Positions 55,146 through 64,000 of a stretch of 64,000 nucleotides of DNA are shown here, one piece after another; position 1 is the stretch's first letter; each line of letters starts with the position of its first letter. The DNA is taken from NCBI GenBank assembly GCA_015143295.1, contig CM026565.1, forward strand, positions 10,352,041 to 10,416,040, in the 5' to 3' direction. Position numbers and translations under genes: made by a program. Under the pieces are notes generated by a model. That model worked only from the letters and a program-made list of their open reading frames with translations, was not told the origin of the DNA and ran no database searches. Source of the stretch: Tetracentron sinense (Eukaryota; Streptophyta; Magnoliopsida; Trochodendrales; Trochodendraceae).

Positions 55146-56600
55146 CTTTTGTAAGAGGGTGATTGAATCACTCTTTTGCCTATAAATATGTAATGCCTCT
55201 TTCGAGAATTATGGTGATTGATTATTGAATAAGTTTGAGAATTTTCTCAGCAGTTGTTCTGTAACTTACTAGTGCTGAATTTAGTAAGAGGGTGATTGAT
55301 CCTTCTTGTTTCGAAGATATCCCCAGATCGAATCGAAGAGTGTGGACTCGCTAACATATCCATCAACCAAGAGGTATTTTTCAGTGTATTCAAGGCGTCG
55401 CCTAGGTAGTCGTCTAGGCGTTTTTGGATTGTCATCGTTTAGGCGTCTCTCTAGGTGGGCTTTTTGAACCATACTCATTTCCTGTTAATTGGAAGCCTGG
55501 TTTTTAGCTTATTTACATATAAATATCTTAAGTAAATGAATTCATTACTCATGATATTTATACGTAAATAAGGTTATACCCCCATTTGAATTCAATAAAA
55601 ATTATCTAAGAACCAAATTCCTGAAGAACAAAAAGTGAACATTACAGTTCAAGAACCAAATCTGTTTTTTAGCGCCTTTTAGAGATTTGGTCAAAATTTC
55701 AACTTGCAAATGCTAAGGTATTTCTCAAATTTTAAATTTCATAAATTCTACTATATCAAAACATTACTAAAACCAAAACTCTGGTAAAAAAAATCTCATA
55801 TTTTAGTCTTCAAAAATATTTTCATCTACAAGGTCAAAAAGTCAACTAATAATTCAACAGAAAAAGACTTACATTCAATTTTTACAACATTAAATGTTAA
55901 TTTGCCTAATCGCCTAGGCATCACCTAGACACCTTGACTACACTGGTATTTTTCATCTATTTTCAGAATTTATTCATATATATTATGGAATTTTTAGTTA
56001 TTGTAGAATATTTATAGATCTAAATTTATTTTCTCCGATTCTCAAAACCTGAAATACCTGAAACTCTATTTATTGTGCGGATTTGATTTATTTCAAATAC
56101 TGGATCTATTGGGATATATTTTGGATCCTTTATTAGGGTTATTGGTTGCATATTTTTGTATTAAATCTTAAGAGGTACTGAATATTGGATGAATCTCTAT
56201 TTGGCACCTACAGAAAATTCCAAACGAAACAGTTACCTTAGGGATATGATTAAATTGAGCTTGGGTATGTCTTGAATATCAAGTCGAGTTATTTAAATAT
56301 TATTTTGATATTCTTGATTGTATTTGAAGCATGAAAAAAAAAAGTTGAAGCATGGATTTGTTAATCCTTCAATTTATAGAAATCCCTATGCTTTATTTGA
56401 GGAAAAAATAATCTTTGATTGGAATATTGTTTAGGGTTATTTAGATCCTATACTATCATATTTGACTTTAGGAATTTCTGGGGGTTGGAACAGTGAGAAT
56501 AGGATTAGATTTGTGATCACAATCTAAACCCTAAAACTTTTTGGGATTGGATTTGGGTATTACCTAGATTGTTTAGTAGAGAATTATTAACCCTAACTTT
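55146..56600 (+). repeat. 3' LTR of the host Gypsy element, interrupted by a hAT MITE
   Basis: It carries a promoter-like GCCTATAAATATG near 55180. From about 55320 it matches the 5' LTR at 27995-28573 (GAATCGAAGAG, ATATCCATC, GTATTTTTCATCT, ATTTGGGTATTACCTAGATTG, GAATTATTAACC). The right border is not exact. Confidence 0.6.
55382..55945. mobile_element. hAT MITE, 564 bases, GCCTAGGCG family
   Basis: The ends CAGTGTATTCAAGGCGTC and (inverted) CAGTGTAGTCAAGGTGTC pair at 16 of 18 positions. Perfect 8-base duplications GTATTTTT lie at 55374-55381 and 55946-55953. The terminal zone carries CGCCTAGG and TAGGCGT words like the 209-base MITE at 37546. The undisrupted site exists in the 5' LTR at about 28038-28050. 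Confidence 0.88.
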
Positions 56601-57000
56601 AATTTTCATGCTTATCCCAGTTGTTGGTTCAGTTTATGCATGACACAGAGGATAATTGAATTGGTCTTAGCTTATGAATATTCAAACAATAAAATGAAAA
56701 AAAGTAAGAAAAAATTACATTGAGACAGTTACTTATTTGTAGTATCTTGGAATTAGTTTCTTACCACTTAATTATAGAGGCTCAGTTTGTTTGCAGAAGA
56801 ATAGATGTGTTTCCTATGGTCCCCCTTGTTTTTTTTTGAGGGAAGGAAAGCTGGGGTTAGGTGGACCTCTACCAGATGTTATAAAATATGAACAAAATGA
56901 CCCTCTTAAATACTTGCAACCCCCGCTTCATTGTATACAATCTCTAGTTAACACTGATGAGAACTCATCATTATCTAGAACTATTTCACTATGAGAGGTA
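56601..57000. other. Unassigned sequence next to the LINE cluster
   Basis: TTTTTTTTGAGGGAAGGAAAGCTGGGGTTAGGTGGACC near 56828 resembles TTTTTTGGGGGAAAGGCCAGGGTTAGGTAGACC near 57027, probably two ends of related retroposed copies. There is no coding sequence. Confidence 0.35.
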
Positions 57001-57306
57001 CACAATTTTGAAAGATAATCTGCCGTCTTTTTTGGGGGAAAGGCCAGGGTTAGGTAGACCCCGACCAAAATATATTCCAACAAAAACAATTACACCCCCA
57101 TGAGTCATCAAAAACAATCTTTTGCAGAGAGAAAGTCTGCCACCCTATTGGACTCAGAGGGGTATGGCATATTTCGAACAGCTCAAACCCATTGGCAAGA
57201 TCATCTATACTAGCAATAACAAATGCACAAGCCCAAGGCTGAGAGATTTCTCCTTTCAGATAGTCAACGGTTCATTTGGAATCCGATTCAGTCTGCACCT
57301 TCAAGA

Positions 57307-57976
57307 TTTTTGCTACAATCATTGTCCCCTACTCCGGGTGAATCGTTTGCTCATAGGGTTGTGTGGAATCCGGGAATTCCTTCTAAGGTATCTTTCTTCC
57401 TATAGTTTGAAACTTTGAATAAAATTCTAACATGTGATCACTTGCAGCATAGAGGATGAAGTTTGGCTAACCGCTGCTTTATGTGCCCCAAAGCGGAAGA
57501 GTCGGTAGATCATCTCTTTTTGCACTGCCCTGTAATACAAGAGGTGTGGGGTTTTTTCCTCTACCGCATGGGGGTTGCCTAGGTTTTTCCCTCAACCTTT
57601 CATAACTTCTTATCCTGTTGGTCTTTGGATAATGGGACGGGTGCTTTTGAGGTGATTTGGGGAGTCCTCCCTGGGGCTTTTTCTTGGGTGTTTTGGAAAG
57701 AGAGAAATCTCAGAGTTTTTGAGGATGTTTTTTCTACCGTTCCCCGAATTTGTGATCGCATTCAGTTGGTTGTCATGGAGTGGGTAGGGATCCAGTGTAG
57801 AGGGGAGGAAATACGGGGTATCATGTACTAAATGTTCATCCTAGGGGGGATAGGGTTTGTTTTTGCTTTTTCTCGGTTTTGAGTTTATATGCCCATAAAC
57901 TTTGTGGCCATGTTGTCTCCCTGTACTTCTTTCTTCCAATCTTAATACATTGAATGCTTTATCGATCAAAAAAAAA
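57307..57976 (+). mobile_element. 5'-truncated plus-strand LINE with poly(A) and 15-base target duplication
   Basis: The insert encodes the C-terminal zf-RVT domain in broken frames (GIPSKVSFFL, RCFMCPKAEESVDHLFLHCP, WGVLPGAFSWVFWKERNLRV) and a 3' untranslated region ending in a short poly(A). It is flanked by perfect 15-base copies of TCTGCACCTTCAAGA at 57292-57306 and 57977-57991, proof of target-primed insertion. The same domain recurs at 63660-64000. Confidence 0.88.
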
Positions 57977-58150
57977 TCTGCACCTTCAAGAATCCCAGCT
58001 GGATTGCAACTTCAATACCCCTCGATCGCCATAAGCTCCAAATAACCTTCCTTGAATCTCTAAAAATGGCCCCATAACCACCCCTAGATCCTTTGAAAGG
58101 GCCATCTGCATTTATACAAATGACGGTTATACGGAGGTCTCCAGCTTACC

Positions 58151-59312
58151 CAAGGTTCTGAATATTGATTTCGTATGTCATTTCGAGCGTGGAAAAAAGA
58201 TATATCAAGGATATTTTGCAAGATATATCGATATCGCGGGAACAATATCACGCGTGAAGGAAAAAATCAAAAAAAATGGTGAAAAACATAGAATTTTTCA
58301 ATGAAACTTCAAGAAATGTTAAAATAGATGTTAATACACATATGAGAATCAAAATTTTTTTTAAAACAACAATGTATATAAGAGATACAATGAGAAGGAG
58401 GCCAAAGATGTGTGCTGACGCTGACGACAATGTATGATTCACTAATATTGATGTAACTTACATAAAAAGTTTCATTCATTTCTCAATCAAACATAACAAT
58501 TAACTCAAATACAATCAAAATCAATACTAAGAATAGTTAAATCAATACTAAGAATAGTTACAATTAAAAACATTGTATTAAGATTTTATATAATTTTTTA
58601 TAGTGTGTATAATAAAAATCAATACCAAGAATAGTTAAATAATATTTAATTTATAAAATATAATTAGGTTAATACTTGAAACACAGGTGTAATATGGTCA
58701 TTTATGCAATTTTAAAAAAATCTTTATTGTAATTAGTGTAATCTAAGGGAGGGTTTTGAAATATAGATAAGAATGAAATTAATTTATAAAGAGACATTTA
58801 AAATTATTATTTTATAACATAAGTTCTATTTTGTAAATGACCATTACAATTTGAGTATAAATAAGTAAACAACAAAAAATATATAAAAAAAAAACAGTAG
58901 AAAATATTTTGACCGAAATATACGAAATTTCGTCAAAATATACGATATTTTGATTGAAATTTGCGAAATTTTGTAAAAACCGTGTGAGAAAATGTAAAAA
59001 AAAAACCAGTAGAAAATATTTTGATCGAAATATACGAAATTTCGTCGAAATATACGATATTTTGATTGAAATTTGCGAAATTTTGTAAAAACCGTGTGAG
59101 AAAATGTAAAAAAAAAACCAGTAGAAAATATTTTGACCGAAATATACGAAATTTCGTCGAAATTTACGAAATTTCGTCGAAATTTACGAAATTTCGTCGA
59201 AATTTGTGAAATTTTGTAAAAACGAAAATATATGATTCAGATGTTTCGGAACCCGTCGAGATCGAAAAATATCGTCGAAATATACGAAATTTCGTCGAAA
59301 TTTCAAACCTTG
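58151..59312. mobile_element. Non-autonomous hAT element, 1162 bases, with internal tandem repeats
   Basis: The ends CAAGGTTCTGAA and (inverted) CAAGGTTTGAAATTTCG match. Perfect 8-base duplications AGCTTACC flank it at 58143-58150 and 59313-59320. LINE RNase H codons resume on both sides. The interior is AT-rich with no transposase; its right third holds about three copies of a 111-112 base repeat. Confidence 0.88.
58885..59225. repeat. 111-112 base tandem repeat in the hAT element
   Basis: The word CAGTAGAAAATATTTTGA recurs at 58895, 59007 and 59118. Each unit contains ACGAAATTTCGTCGAAAT and ends GTAAAAACCGTGTGAGAAAA. After the third, a short GAAATTTCGTC sub-repeat continues. Confidence 0.85.
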
Positions 59313-60283
59313 AGCTTACCCAAGTCACCGGCGCATTGCACCAACGGACATTAGCACTCTACAGCATCACAAGCTTTTCCTGTGCATGGTGGTATCTTCT
59401 ATTTCTGACATATCATTGTGCATCTTGCATCTAACATCATCAATGATTTTCTTTTCTATATACTAATGTGCAAGGTACACAAATGCACCAAACGCAAGCT
59501 TCCTTACATTCGCTATAGGCCCCTTCTTCTTACTCTACTGAGCCATCCAATCTCTCAGATGGTTCCAGCTATGGTGAGTGCGGCATCTCAGCATCAATTT
59601 GAGGCAAATGTCTCTCCAAATAATCGTTACGAAAGGGCGACCCACAAAAAGATGATTCATGTCTTCATCAGAATTTCTAAAAAGGGCGCAGGTGGCTCTA
59701 GAGATAATTCATGCCTAACCAGCTTCTCCATGGTAAGCAAAGCATTGTTGCATGCCATCCATGTAACCATAGAGTGCTTAGGAATGTTTCCACTAAACCA
59801 AACCAGCTCAGTCTAGCTGACCCACGATTGGTGCGTTCGAGGTGTGTTCAAATAAGCTTCCAAGATGAATTTAGCAAGAACTGACCATTAGTAGTGGGCT
59901 TCCAAACTACTTTATCATTTCTCGAGTTGCCAAGAGTGGATATAGCCGGAATTTCATCCCAAGCATCATATAGTTCAGGTAGATATGAACTGCTAACTCT
60001 CCAACCAGCATGGTCTCGATAACCAGCAACCCAAGCATCTTTAGGGGGGCTCCAACAAAAAGAAGTTATTAGGCACAAGGTGTAGAAGAATACCTCGTGG
60101 GTGCAAGGGTCCAGCCAGAACCTTGTATTCTGACCATTACCAATCAGGCAGATGAACATCTTCTGAGCCTGGGGTCTGATGTTTAGTGAACTTTTGATTC
60201 TTCATGAGACCAAAGACGGATACTTCATAGTCCATAAGGAGTTTTTTTGGAGATAATTATGTCTGAACCAATCCACCCATCTA

Positions 60284-62664
60284 TCTATACTAATACTATA
60301 TGCCGGTTGATGCCACGTGGCATATCTCAAATCTCTCGATTCTCCTTTCAAGTTGATACCATGTGTCATCTTACATGGCAATCCTCTTTGATTGATCCAA
60401 TTGAAAGACAACACATAATATATTTGGTAACCGTTACTTTTGCTCAATTAAATGATATGACCACTCCTAATTATATGATCCATATAATGAATCTATTAAT
60501 TATTATTTTATCATCTTAATTGTTATCTCCCTATCCCTAATTTAATGATCCATATAATGAGTCTATTAATTATTATTATTTTTATCTTAATTACGATTCC
60601 TAATATTCCCTAAAAACCTCTTATTTTATCTCTCCACTTAATTAAATTAATATTATTACAATCTTAAAACTTTATTTTCCTCTTTTTATTATGATCACTC
60701 ACATTACCTAAGAACGTAATATTATTACAAATGCTTTCGATTTTTTGATCGCATTAGAAAAAAATTCTATTTTTCGTATTTTCTTTAAGAAAACATTCAA
60801 TTTTTCTTTTTAATCTCATCGAAACATTCTCATTCATCTCATTTTATTTTATTTCCCATATTTTAGTTGAATAAGATTTTAGCAGATATAGATGTTGTGG
60901 CCAAGGAAGATTATAGTTCCTTGCTAATTTTAAAAAAACTGATTTGAGGTATGCCAATACAAATTTCACAAAATTATTAAATATTATTGAGACAAACTGA
61001 TTTTATCGTCGATGGTGCTTTTTAGAGAAATAGAGAGTATCAGAGAGAATTTTCATCCCATTGGATTATCTTTCTCTCTCCTTCTAAGTATGTGTTAAAA
61101 TTCTATTTTTATATGTTTTTAGTTTTGAATGAAAACATTTATTATTTTAGTAATCTCAACAGACTTTCAATTCGATAAAAAAAAAAAAAGACTTTCAATT
61201 CGAATTTTATTTCATTTTTTTCTAATAGCTTTTTATATCTGAGATAAGAATGGGTCAATTGATTAATATTGTGGCTAGGGCCCACGACAATTTTCTTACA
61301 ATTTTATAAATTTTTTAAAATATTAGTGAGAATTTATTTTTAAGGATCAATAGCTTAATTTCCAACATGAGACAAAAATCTATTTTTCATAATTTCTTTA
61401 AGAAAACATTCAATTTTTCTTCTTAATCTCATTGAGTTACGTTCTCGTTCATCTCATTTTATTTTATTTCTCATATTTTAGTTGAATCAGATTTTAGCAG
61501 ATATAAATGTCGTGGCCAAGGCAGATTATAGTTCCTTACTATTTTTTGAAAAAATGATTTGAGGTATGTCTTCACAAATTTCACAAAATTATTAAATATT
61601 AATGAGATATCTGATTTTATCATCGATGGTGCTTCTTAGAGACATAGTGAGTATCAGAGAGAGTTTTCATCCCATTGGATTATCTTTTTCTCTTTCCCTC
61701 TAAGTATATGTCAAAATTATATTTTTATGTGTTTTTAGTTTTGAATGAAAACATGTATTCATTCCGGTATTTTATTTCATTTTTTTTCTAATAGCTTTTT
61801 ATATCTGAGATAAGAATGGGTCCATTGAGTTATAGCCCATGAAAATTTTCTTTCAATTTTATAAAAAATTTAAAATATTAGTGAGAATTTATTTTTAGGA
61901 TCAAGGGCTTGATTTCCAACATGAGTTGTTTTTTATTCTTAACCTCTTTTCATATAGGTTTTACAATGTTGGCTAAGACCCATGACTTAAAATTTTATAA
62001 AATTGTAAAAATAGTAGTGGGAATTTATTTTTTGCATCAAGGGCTTAATTTTTTTACATGAGATTTTTAAACTCTTGACTTTTTTTTCCATATAGATTTT
62101 TTTATGTTCATATTATAAGATTATATAGTTATGCTCAATTTTTGTACTTTATTCTTTCTTTTTCATTATCCTAACTATTTGATTCTTCGCTGTTAAAAAA
62201 GGGGTTGTGGATTGTCCTTTTCCGCTAAGAATTTCCTATTTTTTTATGTTTATATATATTTTTTAATACATTATGTCTATATTAGATGAACATGAAAATT
62301 TTCACATTTCATTTTAAAGTAAGTTTACTATGTTAATTTAGATGATGCTGAAGTTTCACTAAGTTTCTTCCTTTGCTCTTTAATTGACTATGTAACTCTT
62401 GCTTGAGGATCTTGCTGAATTTCCTACTTAACCCGTCGGCATTTAGATCAAATGGTTGTTTTTTTTTTATGTTCGTACTTTACTTTTTTTTATAATATAT
62501 ATATATGTGCTTCTTAAAGTTCATATAGTTGATGAATTTTGTCACATTTATGTAGTTTCTTATGTCTATTGTACCATTATTGGTCTCTACTCATGTGTTA
62601 TTTTAAATATATTTTTTGTTTCTTTTTTTCATACACCCGTGCAATTTATGGGCTCTTTGCTATT
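60284..62664 (+). mobile_element. Non-autonomous Helitron
   Basis: The 5' end TCTATACTAATACTATATGCC follows an A of the disrupted LINE. The 3' end has CCCGTGCAATTTATGGG, a decayed form of the plant Helitron hairpin, then CTCTTTGCTATT where CTAGT is usual. There are no terminal inverted repeats and no target duplication, as expected. No Rep/helicase coding sequence is present. The interior is AT-rich with a 0.6 kb duplication. The 5' end fit is good, the 3' end moderate. Confidence 0.6.
60760..61930. repeat. 0.6 kb tandem duplication inside the Helitron
   Basis: Segments starting TTTCTTTAAGAAAACATTCAATTTTTCTT at about 60780 and 61394 run parallel for about 500 bases (TTTAGCAGATATA, GATTTGAGGTATG, CCCATTGGATTATC, AGATAAGAATGGGTC). 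A shortened third piece starts near 61910. Confidence 0.75.
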
Positions 62665-62740
62665 ACTACTATAATCCGGTTGATCTCCACGTGGCTTCTT
62701 CATAGGCTTTCTATTTAAGCTCTAAATTGTTGCCATGTGT
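62654..62740 (+). mobile_element. 5' end of a second Helitron, abutting the first
   Basis: TATTACTACTATAATCCGGTTGATCTCCACGTGGC parallels the first element's start (ACTAATACTATATGCCGGTTGATGCCACGTGGC) in the same orientation. Its rest is not recognisable beyond about 62740, where LINE sequence begins. Confidence 0.5.
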
Positions 62741-64000
62741 TGCTTTCTTATTTAACGAGTGGCAAGGTGCGAGCTTTAAAGCCAAAGCGGTTTGGACCCC
62801 GGTGCTAGATGGGGTGGCAAAGAGACTCTCAGGGTGGAAATCATCATGTTTAGCTAAAGGAGGGAAATTGACTCCTATCCAAAGTACCCTGAGCAGCCTT
62901 CTGACCTATTTTATGTCCATTCTGACCATCTCTCGATCGGTGGCGGTCGCTCTTGAGAGAATCCAAAGAGAATTTATATGGAATGAGAAAGCAGACAAAT
63001 TCAAATACCATCTTGTTGACTGGAACCTCGTGTGTAGGGCCAAGGAGAATGGGGGTTTAATCCTCAAGCCGCTAACTCAGGTTAACAAGGCTTTGTTAGG
63101 GAAATGAGTTTGGAGGTATTGGGAGGAGAGGGATAGTTTGCGGTGGGCTGTGATCATTGCCAAATACGCAAAACGGTCGTGCTAGGTTCCAAAAGCGGTG
63201 AGAGGTTCACATGGTTAGAGTCTGTGGAAAGGCATTATGGCCAATGCTAGTCTAGTGGTGTCGTACTTCAGGTTTATAGTTGGTAGGGGGTCTGAGGTCA
63301 GGTTTTGGTTGGATGTTTGATGTGGAAGCACTAGGCTGAAGGATGACTTCAGCAACTTGTTCTTGCTAGCGTCTGATAGGAATATCTTAGTAGGGGAGTC
63401 TTATGAGGGGTCGGGGGAGGGGGTGGTGGGGTGTCTGAGTTTGCATCGGGACTTGAACAATTGCGAGGTTGAAGATATGGCTCACCTATTGGAGTGTATC
63501 TCGACGATTTCCCCGTGCGACGAAATTAGGGATAATAGGATTTGGGCTAGAGACAACCATGGTTGGTTCTGAGTAAGATCTCTGCTACATTCATTGTATC
63601 TTTTCCCCTGAGTCGTTTTCTCATAGGATTGTTTGGAATTCTGACATCCCTTCAAAGGTATCTTTTTTCGTGTGGAATATGGCATTGAATAAAATTCTAA
63701 CATGCGACCATTTACAAAATAGAGGGTGGAGGTTGGCTAACCGTTGTTTCTTATGCCTTCAAGCGGAAGAGACTGTGGACCATCTCTTATTGCACTGCCA
63801 TATTGTGTTTGGGATTTAGGATTTCTTTCTTTCTTGGGTTGGGGTTGACTGAGTCTTTCCTTCTTCCTTTCTCAATTTCTTATCTTGTTGGACGAAGATG
63901 ATTGGGAATGGAGCTAGGGTGGCAATTTGGGCGGTGCTCCCGGGGGCTATATCTTGGATGATTTGGAAGGAGAGAAACCTCAGAGCTTTTGAAGATTCAT
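62741..64000 (+). pseudogene. LINE, reverse-transcriptase C-terminus and zf-RVT domain, decayed
   Basis: The open frame to 63107 reads VLDGVAKRLSGWKSSCLAKG, LTPIQSTLSSLLTYFMSI, REFIWNEKADKFKYHLVDWN and ENGGLILKPLTQVNKALLGK, the conserved segment after the catalytic core of plant L1 LINEs. After a stop, shifted frames give VRFWLDV, PSKVSFFVWNMALNKI-like sequence and a zinc-domain (CFLCLQAEETVDHLLLHC) up to WMIWKERNLRAFEDS at the right edge. It is truncated at the 5' side and cut by the window's end. Confidence 0.75.

Larger units (their letters stand above)
57001..60283 (-). pseudogene. L1-type LINE, 3' half on the minus strand, split by two insertions
   Basis: Reading down from 60283: DRWVDWFRHNYLQKNSLWT, GNGQNTRFWLDPCTHE, then the zf-RVT reverse-transcriptase zinc domain (TELVWFSGNIPKHSMVTWMA, EKLVRHEL), then a plant LINE RNase H (INADGPFKGSRGGYGAIFRD at about 58080, VQTESDSK and GEISQPWACAFVIASI down to 57130). 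Stops and shifts occur throughout. The hAT element 58151-59312 and the plus-strand LINE 57307-57976 interrupt it. The upstream part is missing because the Helitron begins at 60284. Confidence 0.7.

Overview
This window looks like a repeat-packed, gene-poor stretch of a flowering-plant genome, probably a eudicot. The retroelement lineages (Tekay/Del chromovirus, Tat/Ogre, a Reina-like chromovirus, a Sirevirus-like Copia), L1-type LINEs, CACTA and hAT DNA transposons and Helitron ends are all typical of plants. The only non-mobile coding sequence I can support is one 34-codon exon at 24657-24758. The species cannot be read from the sequence. A 100-base run of N at 5422-5521 is a scaffold gap of unknown true length.

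Layout. 1-4468: minus-strand Tat/Ogre element (gag start, leader, tRNA-Arg-type primer site, long LTR with minisatellite). 4469-5421: start of a plus-strand Tekay-type LTR, cut by the gap. 5522-14590: Tekay chromovirus with two near-identical LTRs and an open gag-pol; a second truncated pol end lies before its left LTR. 14591-20390: 3' part of a plus-strand Tat/Ogre element with RNase H, integrase, a tandem-repeat 3' region and an antisense ORF. 20760-22000: decayed CACTA transposase. 23834-24232: hAT-like MITE. 24657-24758: first exon of a gene resembling the plant MSR (mannan synthesis-related, O-fucosyltransferase-like) family. 25480-27870: broken LINE. About 27995-56600: a decayed Reina-like Gypsy element that hosts many later insertions. 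57000-60283: minus-strand LINE fragment holding a plus-strand LINE and a hAT element. 60284-62664: Helitron, abutted by a second Helitron 5' end. 62740-64000: plus-strand LINE running off the edge.

The 28-56.6 kb block is a nested stack. The old Gypsy element received a solo LTR at 38434-54697 in its integrase. That LTR contains a plus-strand LTR fragment and a Sirevirus-like Copia element (40849-54526, exact 5-bp target duplication). The Copia element's RNase H is in turn split by another solo LTR (45823-48609, exact 5-bp duplication). A 3.2-kb relative of that last LTR sits at 32143-35386. Three hAT MITEs (30446-30864, 37546-37754, 55382-55945) add a further layer.

The points most worth following are: a GT-AG intron that would fuse gag to pol in the Tekay element; an extra ORF in the Copia element preceded by the same palindromic CG-containing motifs found in its own U3; palindrome arrays in unrelated LTR families; an antisense ORF with splice-acceptor and polyadenylation signals in the Tat element; and the stranded first exon of a cellular gene. 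I see no defence-type or otherwise wholly unknown system; what is unusual lies in retroelement architecture.
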